64,000 nucleotides of DNA from Mycolicibacterium chitae (GCF_900637205.1 NZ_LR134355.1:3224001-3288000), one strand, 5' to 3'; shown: positions 28,065-38,509, counted from the stretch's first letter. Translations and numbers: made by a program. The notes: a model not told the origin generated them from the sequence alone.

Positions 28065-28886
28065 TCACATCACCGCGTTGCCGGCGTCGACCGGCAGCGC
28101 CGTGCCGGTGATGTACCGCGACTTCGGGCCGGCCAGCCACACCACGGCGTCGGCCACATCCTGCGCCTCGACGAACGGCACCGGCAGCAGGTTGCCGGCC
28201 ATCGCCGCCGACGGCGCGCTGCCGGCGAACACGTTGGCCATGTGCTCGTTCATGATCATCGGGGTGGCCACCCCCGTGGGATGCACCGAGTTCACCCGAA
28301 TATTGTGCTGCGCATAGGCATTGGCCGCCGAGCGCATCAGTCCCACGACCCCGTGCTTGGAGGCGGCGTAGGCGAACATCGCGGCGCTGCCGTCGCCGCC
28401 GCGGCCGATCAGCCCCTGCATGGAGCTGGTCAGGATGATCGAACCGCCGCGGCCCTTGCGGATGATCGACGGCGCGGTGGCCGCGATGGTATGCCACACA
28501 CCGTTGAGGTTGGTGTCCACGATGGTGCGGTAGAGCTCCTCGTCGTCCGGGTCCGGCAGGCCCATCGCGACGACGCCGGCGTTGGCGACGACGATGTCGA
28601 TCTCGCCGAGTTCATCGATTCCGCTCTGCACCCCGGCCCGCAGGTCCGCGAGGTTGCGCACGTCGGCGACCACGGAGACGACGCGGCGCCCGGCGGCCCG
28701 GACCAGGTCGGCGGTCTCGGCGAGATCCTCCTTGGTGGCCATCGGGTACGGGATGTGTTCGACGTCGGCGCAACGGTCGATTGCGATGATGTCCGCACCC
28801 TCGGCCGCCAGCGCAACCGCCTCGCTCCTGCCCTGCCCGCGTCCCGCACCGGTGATGACCGCGACGCAGTTCTCCAGTTCTGCCAT
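28065..28886 (-). CDS. Mycofactocin-coupled short-chain dehydrogenase
   Basis: This 273-residue SDR has GAGRGQGRSEAVALAAEGADIIAID, NAG (102-104), S155, Y173 and K177 (YAASKHG). The extended loop DRCADVEHIPYPMATKEDLAETADLV and the NSVHPTGVATPM segment mark the mycofactocin-dependent subgroup. There NAD is held non-exchangeably and electrons pass to the peptide cofactor mycofactocin. It probably oxidises an alcohol; the substrate is unknown. It lies 18 nt downstream of ligA on the same strand. From memory H37Rv has no gene here, so it is accessory. Confidence 0.87.
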   Translation of the reverse strand: MAELENCVAVITGAGRGQGRSEAVALAAEGADIIAIDRCADVEHIPYPMATKEDLAETADLVRAAGRRVVSVVADVRNLADLRAGVQSGIDELGEIDIVVANAGVVAMGLPDPDDEELYRTIVDTNLNGVWHTIAATAPSIIRKGRGGSIILTSSMQGLIGRGGDGSAAMFAYAASKHGVVGLMRSAANAYAQHNIRVNSVHPTGVATPMIMNEHMANVFAGSAPSAAMAGNLLPVPFVEAQDVADAVVWLAGPKSRYITGTALPVDAGNAVM

Positions 28887-28904
28887 GTCCCGCTTTCGTT
28901 TTCG

Positions 28905-31028
<2,124 letters not shown>

Positions 31029-31059
31029 ACCAAGTCGGCCGACACCGAACCCACGCACA

Positions 31060-31065
31060 TATGCT
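31060..31065 (+). promoter_or_regulatory. -10 element (TATGCT) of the YjbR-like gene
   Basis: TATGCT lies 6 nt before the GTG at 31072 with no Shine-Dalgarno sequence. It sits back to back with the ligA promoter in a 55-bp gap. Confidence 0.45.
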
Positions 31066-31071
31066 TCGGGC

Positions 31072-31503
31072 GTGCCCCATCCGATCATGTTCGACGACGA
31101 CGACCCGGGCCTGGCCGAATTGCGGCGCATCGCGCTGGATTTTCCCGGCGCGGCCGAGAAGGTCTCGCACGGTCGCCCGGTGTTCCACGCCCCGAAGATG
31201 TTCGCCATGTACGGCGGCACCTGCAAGACGACCGGCGAGATGGTCTCGTTCCCGCACTCGGTGCTGGTCAAGGTCGACGAGGCCGAGCGGCCCGCCCTCG
31301 AGCAGGACCCTCGGTTCTTCTTCCCGATGTACCTGGGGCCCTTCGGCTGGCTGGGGCTCAACCTGGCCGCCGCGAAGGTGGATTGGGACGAGGTCACCGA
31401 ACTGGTGGACGCGTCCTTCCGCCTGACCGCCGCCAAGAAGCACATCAAGGAACTCGACACGCGGATTAGTCGCCCAGGTAAGCCGTCGCCTCGATCTCGA
31501 TGA
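31072..31503 (+). CDS. MmcQ/YjbR-family protein
   Basis: This 143-residue protein of the YjbR fold (double-wing, DNA-binding-like) shows LRRIALDFPGAAEKVSHGRPVFHAPKMFAMYGG, HSVLVKVDEAERPALEQDPRFFFPMYLGPFGWLGLNLAAAKVDWDEVTELVDASF and a basic C-terminus. Family members are small, cytoplasmic and of unknown biochemical role. It is divergent from ligA. Its last 38 bases overlap the 3' end of the convergent RidA-like gene. Confidence 0.82.
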   Translation: MPHPIMFDDDDPGLAELRRIALDFPGAAEKVSHGRPVFHAPKMFAMYGGTCKTTGEMVSFPHSVLVKVDEAERPALEQDPRFFFPMYLGPFGWLGLNLAAAKVDWDEVTELVDASFRLTAAKKHIKELDTRISRPGKPSPRSR

Positions 31504-31864
31504 GGAACGCCGGGCGGCCCAGCGCTGCGACGCCGACGACGGTGTGCGTCGGCTTGACGGGGCCGGTGAAGTACCTGGCACGGGCCGCCGAGGCGATCGG
31601 CGCGTCAGCGACATCGACGAGGTAGGTCGTTGTCCGCACGATGTCGTCCATCGACCCTCCGGCCGCCTCCACGACGGCCTTCATGTTCTTCATCGCCTGC
31701 TCGGCCTGGGCCTCGATGTCGCCCTCCCCGACGATCGCGCCGTCGGCCGCGAAGGACACCATGCCGGCGATGTGCAGGGTGTCGCCGGCCCGCACGCCGT
31801 ACGAGTACGTGTTGTTGACGGCCGGGTCGGCGGGCAGGTCGGTGGGCATGATCGCTTCGGGCAT
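31466..31864 (-). CDS. RidA-family (YjgF/UK114) protein
   Basis: This 132-residue trimeric RidA-fold protein is related to deaminases that destroy reactive enamine/imine intermediates. Visible: YSYGVRAGDTLHIAGMV, EAQAEQAMKNMKAVVEAAGGSMDDIVRTTTYLVDV and TVVGVAALGRPAFLIEIEATAYL. The catalytic Arg of true RidA (in the RxxxxV region) is replaced in this divergent member, so the activity is uncertain. The ATG at 31864 has GGAGG 5 nt upstream. It lies downstream of the ArsR gene on the same strand. Confidence 0.85.
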   Translation of the reverse strand: MPEAIMPTDLPADPAVNNTYSYGVRAGDTLHIAGMVSFAADGAIVGEGDIEAQAEQAMKNMKAVVEAAGGSMDDIVRTTTYLVDVADAPIASAARARYFTGPVKPTHTVVGVAALGRPAFLIEIEATAYLGD

Positions 31865-31896
31865 GACAACCTCCACGGGGCTCGGTTCGTCGCAGG

Positions 31897-32235
31897 CTAC
31901 TCCGACACGTCCTCGACGAAGGTGCGCAACCGTTCGATCCGTTGATCCCAGCGCCGCGACAGGGCTTCGAGATAATCGCCGGCCGCCGTCAACGATTCCG
32001 GCCGCATGGTCCAGATCCGTTCCCGGCCGCGTTTTTCGCTGTGCACCAGACCGGCCGATTCCAGCACCGTCAGGTGCTTGGTCGCCGCCTGCCGGGTCGC
32101 CGGGATCGCTTGGGTCAGCGTCGAGGTCGAACAGGGCCCGTCCGCGCAGAGCCGGTCGATGATGCGCAACCGGTTCGGGTCGCCGAGGGCGTCGAAGACC
32201 GGCGCGGCCGCGGCCTCGGGTGCGGTCAAGCCCAC
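31897..32235 (-). CDS. ArsR-family regulator
   Basis: This winged-helix regulator of about 112 residues has PVFDALGDPNRLRIIDRLCADGPCSTSTLTQAIPATRQAATKHLTVLESAGLVHSEKRGRERIW, then a helical tail. It overlaps the end of the SRPBCC gene, a very common pairing in mycobacteria in which the ArsR protein represses its own unit. The start is uncertain: GTG at 32235, or TTG at 32229 forming a TTGA overlap. GCAACC-type palindromes before the SRPBCC gene are the likely operators. No canonical metal site is evident, so the inducer is unknown. Confidence 0.83.
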   Translation of the reverse strand: MGLTAPEAAAAPVFDALGDPNRLRIIDRLCADGPCSTSTLTQAIPATRQAATKHLTVLESAGLVHSEKRGRERIWTMRPESLTAAGDYLEALSRRWDQRIERLRTFVEDVSE

Positions 32236-32708
32236 TGCGGCGCCGTGACGTAGCGACCGATCAGGGTCAGTTGCTCGGCCCAGCCCTGCGAGTTGTCCGT
32301 GAACGCGGCGCCGCGCCGGGCGGCGGGCAGCGCGTCGAATCCGGATTCGACGATCTCCAGCAGGACTCCGTCGTCGGTCTCGGACAGCGTGAACTCGACG
32401 AGCGTGGTCAGATCGGCAAATTCCGCTCCGGGCAGGGGATTCCATCGGAAACTGAACCGGCGCCGCGGTTCCACGGCGACAATCTGCAGAACGAACGACT
32501 CTTCCTCGTGGGCCCGTTGGGCCGCGGCGATCTCCTCGTCGACGGCGGTCCCGGTCATCGCGCAGACGATCGAGGCACCGGGGACGAACCGGCCGTCGAC
32601 GCGCATGCCGAACCAGGTGCCGAACTGTTCGGCGTCGCTGATGGCGCGCCAGACCCGGTCCAGCGGCGCGCGCAGGACGGCGCTCTTCTCGATGCGATCG
32701 GTGGACAT
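32226..32708 (-). CDS. SRPBCC/AHSA1-family protein
   Basis: This 160-residue START-like (AHSA1) domain protein has the start IEKSAVLRAPLDRVWRAISDAEQFGTWFGM, the central RFSFRWNP and the end GWAEQLTLIGRYV. The fold makes a hydrophobic pocket for a small ligand; the role is unknown. AGGAGG lies 8 nt before the ATG and itself forms part of a degenerate copy of the operator (32713-32728). It is followed by arsR with an overlap, so the two form one regulated unit. Confidence 0.85.
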   Translation of the reverse strand: MSTDRIEKSAVLRAPLDRVWRAISDAEQFGTWFGMRVDGRFVPGASIVCAMTGTAVDEEIAAAQRAHEEESFVLQIVAVEPRRRFSFRWNPLPGAEFADLTTLVEFTLSETDDGVLLEIVESGFDALPAARRGAAFTDNSQGWAEQLTLIGRYVTAPQWA

Positions 32709-32712
32709 ATAT

Positions 32713-32777
32713 GCAACCTCCTAGTTTCCTATTGAGAGGTTACGACTGGAAGAGATTATGCGCAACCTTCTGGTTGC
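32713..32777 (-). promoter_or_regulatory. ArsR operator pair and promoter before the SRPBCC-arsR unit
   Basis: GCAACC-TTCT-GGTTGC (32762-32777) is a perfect 6-bp palindrome just upstream of CATAAT (minus strand, 32755-32760), a likely -10, so it fills the -10/-35 spacer. A degenerate copy GCAACC-TCCT-AGTTTC (32713-32728) overlaps the ribosome-binding site 49 bp downstream. Confidence 0.65.
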
Positions 32778-32784
32778 CCATTGC

Positions 32785-33795
32785 TCAGATGGCGTCGGGA
32801 TCGGACGCCAGGCCGTCGGCCACCTTCTGGCACAGTTCCACGGCCCGCCGGGCCCATTCGGGCGTCGCACCGGCCAGGCCGCAGGCCGGCGTCACTCCGA
32901 TGCGCTCGGTCAGCACCGCGCGAGGAAAGCCCAACCGGTCGGTGACCGCGGCGACGGCACCGGCGACCTGTTCGACCGACGGCCGCCGCGCCGGTTCGAG
33001 CGCGGGGACCGCCCCCAGCAGCACGGTGCGGCCGGACTCGAGGAACTCCCCCAGCTGATCCAGGTCCGCGGCCTCGAGCACAGTAATGTCCACCGCGACC
33101 GCGCCGATCGTGCTGCGGCGCACTACGTTCCACGCAACGTCGGCGGCGCAGCAGTGCAGCATGACCTCGGCCCCGACCCGGTCGGCAACGGCGTCGAGCA
33201 GTTCGACCGCGAGCGACTCGTCCACCGGGTGCACCGGGTTCAGACTGGTGACGCCACTGAGCCGCCCGGCCAGCGCGGCGGGCAGTGTCGGCTCGTCGAA
33301 CTGCACCACCACCTCGGTGTCGAGACGCCGGCCCAGTTCGGCGCGGTGGGCGGCCACGCCCTCGGCCAGCGAGGCCGCCAGATCCCGCACCGCGCCGGTG
33401 TCGGTGATGGCGCGGTGCCCGTTGCCCAGTTCGAGTTCGGCGGCCAGCGTGATGGGCCCGGGTGCCTGCACCTTCACCGGGCGCCCCGACCCACGCAATC
33501 CGGCCAGCTCCCAGGCCTCCTCGAGGGCGTCCATGTCCTCTCCGAGCAGGCTCGTGGCCCGCCGCGCGACCGCCCCGCGCCGCGCGACCACGCGGTACCC
33601 GCGGGGCACCGTGTCGATGGCGATGTCGACCAGCTGCGCCCCGGCCCGGCCGATCAGATCGGCACCGACGCCCCGGGCCGGCAGCTCGACCAGGTGCGAC
33701 ATCGAATGCAATTCGCCCACAACGATTTCGGCGGCGGGCCGCGCAGCGGTCCCCGGCCAGGAGCCGACCCCGGTTGCGGTCGCGAAGATGCTCAC
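32785..33795 (-). CDS. MetE C-terminal-like (cobalamin-independent methionine synthase family) protein (Rv3015c-like)
   Basis: This 336-residue protein resembles the C-terminal half of MetE: GVGSWPGTAARPAA, VQAPGPITLAAELE, VVQFDEPTLPAALAGRLSG, VMLHCCAADVAWNVV (a His-Cys zinc-ligand-like stretch) and the late RIGVTPACGLAGATPEWARRAV (third Zn-ligand Cys). It lacks the N-terminal MetE domain, so folate use is doubtful; methyl transfer from another donor is possible. TACGGT lies 6 nt before the GTG at 33795. It is divergent from lpqA. No riboswitch is seen before it. Confidence 0.82.
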   Translation of the reverse strand: MSIFATATGVGSWPGTAARPAAEIVVGELHSMSHLVELPARGVGADLIGRAGAQLVDIAIDTVPRGYRVVARRGAVARRATSLLGEDMDALEEAWELAGLRGSGRPVKVQAPGPITLAAELELGNGHRAITDTGAVRDLAASLAEGVAAHRAELGRRLDTEVVVQFDEPTLPAALAGRLSGVTSLNPVHPVDESLAVELLDAVADRVGAEVMLHCCAADVAWNVVRRSTIGAVAVDITVLEAADLDQLGEFLESGRTVLLGAVPALEPARRPSVEQVAGAVAAVTDRLGFPRAVLTERIGVTPACGLAGATPEWARRAVELCQKVADGLASDPDAI

Positions 33796-33801
33796 CGGTC
33801 A

Positions 33802-33807
33802 ACCGTA
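33802..33807 (-). promoter_or_regulatory. -10 element (TACGGT) of the MetE-like gene
   Basis: TACGGT lies 6 nt before the GTG at 33795 with no Shine-Dalgarno sequence, so the mRNA is probably leaderless. Confidence 0.45.
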
Positions 33808-33819
33808 TGGGATCGCCGC

Positions 33820-33825
33820 TAGAGT
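33820..33825 (+). promoter_or_regulatory. -10 element (TAGAGT) of lpqA
   Basis: TAGAGT lies 7 nt before the GTG at 33833, back to back with the promoter of the MetE-like gene in a 37-bp gap. Confidence 0.45.
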
Positions 33826-33832
33826 TCAGGAC

Positions 33833-34468
33833 GTGGGCCTCGTCGTACGGCTGCTGTGCTGGTGTCTCGCCGCGCTGGCCCTACCGGCGTGCACCACGAC
33901 CGTCGACGGGCTCGCCCGCTCCCCCGCCGGCGCAGAACTGTGGGCACCGCCGCTGATCGACGCCCACGCGGTGCTGCTCGACCTGAACACCATGCGGGCC
34001 ATCACCGGGGCGGGCACCGACCTGTCGGTGATCCCCTCGATGGACACCGCCTATCCCGTCGACATCGAACCGCTGGCCGAGCAGACCCCGCCGCCGTGCC
34101 GGTTCCTGTTCGCCGAGACCGCGACGTTCGGCACCAGCATCGACGACTTCCACAAGATCAGCTACCAGAGCCCGCCGGACGCCGGGCTGATCTCCCAGGC
34201 CGCCGCCGTGTACGTCGACAAGCCAGCCGCGCGGACGGTGTTCGACACCTTGACACGGGCCGCCACCGACTGCGCGCAGACCCGATTCGGCCAGACCTAC
34301 CTCGGCGAGGTGAGCGCCGACGGGTCCGCCCTGCAGACCCGCTCGGGTGAGTGCGGCCGCGACTACCGGCTCAAGGCGGTGGTGGTCGCCGAGGTGACGT
34401 TCTGCGCGTTCGGCGAAACCGTCCCCGAGATCGTGCTGGCGAACCTGCTCGGCGGCATCCCCGAGTAG
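33833..34468 (+). CDS. lpqA: Lipoprotein LpqA-like, PknH-type sensor domain
   Basis: This 211-residue lipoprotein has a signal peptide ending at LPAC (C20), then an extracellular PknH-like sensor domain (about 38-205) that includes LLDLNTMRAITGAGTDLS, PPPCRFLFAETATFG, paired cysteines (TDCAQT, GECGRDY, TFCAFG) and the ending VLANLLGGIP. The ligand is unknown. The GTG start is supported by the upstream TAGAGT; longer in-frame readings are antisense to the MetE-like gene. In H37Rv the next genes are an ESX/PPE block. Here a PTS island occupies that position. Confidence 0.83.
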   Translation: MGLVVRLLCWCLAALALPACTTTVDGLARSPAGAELWAPPLIDAHAVLLDLNTMRAITGAGTDLSVIPSMDTAYPVDIEPLAEQTPPPCRFLFAETATFGTSIDDFHKISYQSPPDAGLISQAAAVYVDKPAARTVFDTLTRAATDCAQTRFGQTYLGEVSADGSALQTRSGECGRDYRLKAVVVAEVTFCAFGETVPEIVLANLLGGIPE

Positions 34469-34474
34469 GCCGCG

Positions 34475-35233
34475 TCAGACCCGGATCACGTTCGGCCCCA
34501 GGGCCTCGTAGCGCTGCGCGGCCGCCGCGGACAACTCCGTTCCGGTGACGATCGTCTCGAAGTCGGCGACGCCGGCGAACCGGCAGAAGTGCGCCACGTC
34601 GAATTTCGAAGCCGCCGCGACGAGGACGCTGCGCCGCGCCACGCTCAGGGCGGTCTGCTTGACCGCGGCCACCGCCGGGTCCGGGGTGGTGGCGCCGTGC
34701 TCGATCGAGATCCCGTTGGTACCGAGATAAGCCACGTCGATGACCAGGGTCTGCAGCCGGCTGACGGCCCAATGGTCGACGGTCGCCAACGTCCGGCCGC
34801 GCATCCGCCCGCCGAGCAGCAACACCGTGACGCTGGTGCTGTCGGCCAGGGCCTCGGCCGCCAACAGCGATGCGGTGACCACCGTGAGCGGGGACTCGGC
34901 CAGGCGTTCGGCGATCAGCCGCGGGCTGAAACCCTCGTCGAGATAGACCGTTTCGGCGCCGTGCAGCAGCCCCGCGGCCGCATTGGCGATGCGGTGCTTC
35001 TGCGCGAGGTCGACCCGGCTGCGATATTCGACCCCGGATTCGAATCCGGCGGTCTCCAGCGCGATCGCCCCGCCGTGCACCCGCTTGAGCAACTTGCGCC
35101 CGGCCAACACCTTCAGGTCGCGGCGGATGGTCTCGCTGGCGACACCGAGTTCGTCGGCCAGGGGCCCGACCTCGACCCGCCCCCTGGTCCGGGCGAACTC
35201 GACGATGCGGGCCTGCCTGCTCTCGGAATCCAC
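34475..35233 (-). CDS. DeoR-family regulator of the PTS island
   Basis: This 252-residue DeoR regulator has an N-terminal HTH (RQARIVEFARTRGRVEVGPLADELGVASETIRRDLKVLAGRKLLKRVHGGAI) and a sugar-phosphate sensor domain of the ISOCOT fold (VYLDEGFSPRLIAERLAE, YLGTNGISIEHGATTPDPAVAAVKQTAL, VAAASKFD). It lies 12 nt downstream of the mannitol-type PTS gene on the same strand and would sense the phosphorylated polyol. Candidate sites are TCGGCAA/CGGGCA motifs in the 37229-37450 gap. Confidence 0.88.
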   Translation of the reverse strand: MDSESRQARIVEFARTRGRVEVGPLADELGVASETIRRDLKVLAGRKLLKRVHGGAIALETAGFESGVEYRSRVDLAQKHRIANAAAGLLHGAETVYLDEGFSPRLIAERLAESPLTVVTASLLAAEALADSTSVTVLLLGGRMRGRTLATVDHWAVSRLQTLVIDVAYLGTNGISIEHGATTPDPAVAAVKQTALSVARRSVLVAAASKFDVAHFCRFAGVADFETIVTGTELSAAAAQRYEALGPNVIRV

Positions 35234-35245
35234 CGTCGGTCCCGC

Positions 35246-37228
35246 CTAGTGGCCGGACAGCACTGCCCGCACCTCTTCGGGCGTGGTCGCCGCGCGCAAC
35301 CGCGCCACCTCGTCGGGCTTGAGGAACACCTGCGCGATCTGCGTCAGCAGCGCCATGTGGTCCTTGCCCGCGCCGGCGATGCCCACCACGAATTCGGCGG
35401 GCTTGCCATTCCAGTCGATGGGCTCGGCGTAGCGCACGAACGACATCCCGGTGCGCCGGATCGAGTCCTTGGCCTCGTTGGTGCCGTGCGGGATCGCCAG
35501 GCCGTTGCCCATGTAGGTCGACACCGAGGTCTCGCGTTCGTGCATCGCGTCGACGTAGGACGCCTCGACGGCACCCGCGTCCACCAGCAGCCGGCCGGCC
35601 TCGCTGATGGCGTCGGCGCTGGTGCGCGCCGCGCCGGCCAACACGATCGACTCCAGCCGCAGCACCTCCTCGCCCGCCGGGGCCGCATCCTCCTCGACGG
35701 CCGGGGTCTCGGGCGCCTGGCCTGACTCAGGGGCATCGGGCGCGCCGTCGCGACCCAGCAGTTCCACGATCTCGTCGTAGCGTGGGCTGGCCATGAAGTC
35801 GTCCACCGAAACATGCACGGCCGACGGCGTTTTCAGACGCGCCCGGTCGGTCAGATCGCGATGGGTGACCACCAGGCCGTAGCTGTCGGTGAGGTTGGCG
35901 ATGGACTGGTTGGTGACCTTGACCTCGCGATGGCCGGCCTGCTGCACCTTCTTGCGCAGCACGGAGGCCCCCATCGCCGAGGAGCCCATGCCCGCGTCGC
36001 AGGCGAACACGATGCTGGTTATCGGACCGCGCGGAGGACCGTCCACCAGTTGGGCGGCCACGCTGGACTTCTTACCCTTCATGGACTCCATCTCGGCCGT
36101 CGCCGCGGCGAGGTCGGGCTCCTCGGTCGCCCGGTCGGTCTTGAGCAGCAGCCCCGCCACCGCGAAGGAGACCGCGGTGGCCCCCAGCACCGCCAGGGTG
36201 ACCCCCAGGAAGCTGCCGGTGGCGGTCTGCGCGTAGATGGCGATGATCGAACCGGGCGCCGCCGGCGCGCGCAGGCCGGAGTTGAACAGCACGTTGATGA
36301 ACACGCCGGCCATGCCGCCGAGGATGGCCGCGGCGATCAGCTTGGGCTTCATCAGCACGTACGGGAAGTAGATCTCGTGGATGCCGCCGAAGAACTGAAT
36401 GATCGCCGCGCCGGGCGCCGAGGCCCGGGCCATGCCGCGGCCGAACACCATGTAGGCCAGCAGGATTCCCAGGCCGGGTCCGGGGTTGGTCTCCAGCAGG
36501 AACAGGATCGACTTGCCGGTCTCCAACGCCTGGGTGGAGCCCAGCGGGGTCAGCACGCCGTGGTTGATCGCGTTGTTGAGGAACAGCACCTTGGCGGGTT
36601 CGATGAAGACCGAGGTCAGCGGCAACAGGTCGTTCTCCACCAGGAAGTCCACCGCGCTGCCGGCCGCCCGGGTGAACGACGAGACGATGGGCCCGATTCC
36701 GAAGAAGCCGAAGATCGCCAGGAACATACCCAGGATGCCCGCCGAGAAGTTGTCGACGAGCATCTCGAAGCCGGGCCGGATCTTGCCCTCCCAGAGTTCG
36801 TCGGCCTTCTTCATCGCCCAGCCGCCGAGCGGGCCCATGATCATCGCGCCCATGAACATCGGCACGTCGGCCCCGGCGACGACGCCGATGGTGGCGATCG
36901 CGCCGACCACCCCGCCGCGCACGCCGTAGACCATCCGGCCGCCGGTGGCGCCGATCAGCAGCGGCAGCAGATAGGTGATCATCGGGCCGACGACACCGGC
37001 GCCCTCGTAGGCTCCCCAGCCGCCGATCTTGGCCACCCAGCCGTCGGGGTCGCGCAGCGCCTCGAAAATCCCGGCGAGCCAGCCGGTCTCGATGAACAGC
37101 GCGGTGATCAGGCCCCAGGCGATGAACGCGCCGATGTTGGGCATGACCATGTTCGACAGCGCGGTGCCGAGTTTCTGGACCCGGACCCGCAGCCCGGTCC
37201 GCGGTGACGACGCTTCAATGGTGGACAA
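35246..37228 (-). CDS. mtlA: PTS mannitol-type permease, EIICBA
   Basis: This 660-residue fusion protein imports and phosphorylates a polyol. The EIIC membrane domain (residues 15-350) includes NMVMPNIGAFIAWGLITALF and the substrate-site GGIHEIYFPYVLMKP. The EIIB domain has phospho-Cys410 in IVFACDAGMGSSAMG. The EIIA domain has phospho-His581 in NGLAIPHGTN, after an acidic Pro/Glu-rich linker near 490-520. The start is TTG at 37228 with GGAGG 8 nt upstream. Mannitol is the family substrate; the partner dehydrogenase suggests another polyol is possible. EI and HPr are not in this window. PTS permeases are uncommon in mycobacteria. Confidence 0.92.
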   Translation of the reverse strand: MSTIEASSPRTGLRVRVQKLGTALSNMVMPNIGAFIAWGLITALFIETGWLAGIFEALRDPDGWVAKIGGWGAYEGAGVVGPMITYLLPLLIGATGGRMVYGVRGGVVGAIATIGVVAGADVPMFMGAMIMGPLGGWAMKKADELWEGKIRPGFEMLVDNFSAGILGMFLAIFGFFGIGPIVSSFTRAAGSAVDFLVENDLLPLTSVFIEPAKVLFLNNAINHGVLTPLGSTQALETGKSILFLLETNPGPGLGILLAYMVFGRGMARASAPGAAIIQFFGGIHEIYFPYVLMKPKLIAAAILGGMAGVFINVLFNSGLRAPAAPGSIIAIYAQTATGSFLGVTLAVLGATAVSFAVAGLLLKTDRATEEPDLAAATAEMESMKGKKSSVAAQLVDGPPRGPITSIVFACDAGMGSSAMGASVLRKKVQQAGHREVKVTNQSIANLTDSYGLVVTHRDLTDRARLKTPSAVHVSVDDFMASPRYDEIVELLGRDGAPDAPESGQAPETPAVEEDAAPAGEEVLRLESIVLAGAARTSADAISEAGRLLVDAGAVEASYVDAMHERETSVSTYMGNGLAIPHGTNEAKDSIRRTGMSFVRYAEPIDWNGKPAEFVVGIAGAGKDHMALLTQIAQVFLKPDEVARLRAATTPEEVRAVLSGH

Positions 37229-37298
37229 CTCAGGACCTCCGGTCTCGGCGCGACAGTGATGCCAGTCACATCACCTGACTAGCAGTAAACCCCACAAA

Positions 37299-37367
37299 CG
37301 GGCACATCGGCAAGCATTCGGGCATATCCGGGCGAACATTTTGGTGGTTTTGTGCCCGGATTGCCGA
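37299..37367. promoter_or_regulatory. Divergent control region of the polyol island
   Basis: The 222-nt gap contains TCGGCAA followed closely by CGGGCA on the plus strand (37307-37313, 37319-37324) and the same pair on the minus strand (37361-37367, 37353-37358). CGGGCACA (37299-37306) and TGTGCCCG (37351-37358) add further symmetry. These are candidate DeoR sites. TACAGT (37377-37382) is a possible -10 for the dehydrogenase. Confidence 0.45.
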
Positions 37368-37450
37368 TAAGGTCGCTACAGTGCTGTCAGGTCACACCTC
37401 GTGCACACCCCGATGTACACACCCAGATCCGACGCCGGAAGGACACCACC

Positions 37451-38509
37451 ATGCAGGCCCTGCGCTTCTACGCACCCGAGGATGTCCGCCTCGAGGACGT
37501 TCCCGAACCGACCTGCGGTCCCGACGAGATCAAGCTGCGGGTGCGCAACTGTTCGACGTGCGGCACCGACGTCAAGATCTTCTACAACGGCCACCAGAAC
37601 CTCTCCCCGCCGCGCACCATCGGCCACGAGATCGCCGGTGAGATCGTCGAGGTCGGCGCGAATGTGAACGCCACCTACGGCTCGAACTGGCAGGTGGGCG
37701 ACCGGACCCAGGTGATCGCCGCGGTGCCGTGCGGTGAGTGCTACGAGTGCCGCAAGGGCTGGATGGCGGTGTGCCAGAACCAGACCTCGATGGGATATCA
37801 GTACGACGGCGGCTTCGCCGAGTACATGATCGTGCCCAAGCAGGTGCTCAAAGTCGATGGGCTCAACCGGATCCCGGACAACGTCGGCTATGACGAGGCG
37901 TCGGCGGCCGAGCCGTTCGCCTGCGCGATCAACGCCCAGGACCTGCTCGGCATCGAGGAGGGCGACACGGTGGTGGTCTTCGGCGCCGGCCCGATCGGCT
38001 GTATGCACATCCGCATCGCCCGCGGCGTGCACCGCTGCGGCCCGGTCTATCTCGTCGACGTCAACGAGGCCCGGCTGCAGATGTCGGCCGACGCGGTCGC
38101 ACCCGAGGAGATCATCGACGGCTCCAAGGTCGACGTCGTCGAGCGCGTCATGGAACTGACCGGCGGGCGCGGCGCCGACGTCGTCATCACTGCCACCGCG
38201 GCCAACATCGCCCAGGAGCAGGCCATCGCGATGGCCGCCCGCAACGGGCGCATCTCGTTCTTCGGCGGCCTGCCCAAGAACAACCCGACGATCACCTGCG
38301 ATTCCAACGTCGTGCACTACCGGCAGTTGCACATCCACGGCGCCAACGGGTCGGCCCCGGAGCACAACAAGCGCGCCCTGGAGTACATCTCGACCGGGCA
38401 GGTGCCGGTCAAGGACCTGATCACCCGGCACGTACCGCTCGCGCAGGTGCTCGATGCGTTTCAGATCGTGAAGAACGGCGAGGCCATCAAGGTCACGGTC
38501 GAGCCGTAG
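37451..38509 (+). CDS. Zinc-dependent medium-chain polyol(-phosphate) dehydrogenase
   Basis: This 352-residue MDR enzyme has the catalytic Zn ligands in [10 protein letters not shown] and GHEIAGE (His-Glu), the structural Zn cysteines [15 protein letters not shown], the Rossmann motif [14 protein letters not shown] and the late GLPKNNPTI. It resembles sorbitol- and galactitol-1-phosphate-dehydrogenase-like enzymes more than MtlD. GGAAGGAC precedes the ATG at 37451. Divergent from the PTS gene, it probably oxidises the polyol phosphate the PTS delivers. The 3' end overlaps mnmA by 17 bases. Confidence 0.87.
   Translation: MQALRFYAPEDVRLEDVPEPTCGPDEIKLRVRNCSTCGTDVKIFYNGHQNLSPPRTIGHEIAGEIVEVGANVNATYGSNWQVGDRTQVIAAVPCGECYECRKGWMAVCQNQTSMGYQYDGGFAEYMIVPKQVLKVDGLNRIPDNVGYDEASAAEPFACAINAQDLLGIEEGDTVVVFGAGPIGCMHIRIARGVHRCGPVYLVDVNEARLQMSADAVAPEEIIDGSKVDVVERVMELTGGRGADVVITATAANIAQEQAIAMAARNGRISFFGGLPKNNPTITCDSNVVHYRQLHIHGANGSAPEHNKRALEYISTGQVPVKDLITRHVPLAQVLDAFQIVKNGEAIKVTVEP

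Noticed and set aside
32785..33832. B12 or SAM riboswitch for the MetE-like gene
   Set aside because: The GTG is 6 nt from a -10 element and the gap to lpqA is 37 nt, leaving no room for a riboswitch.
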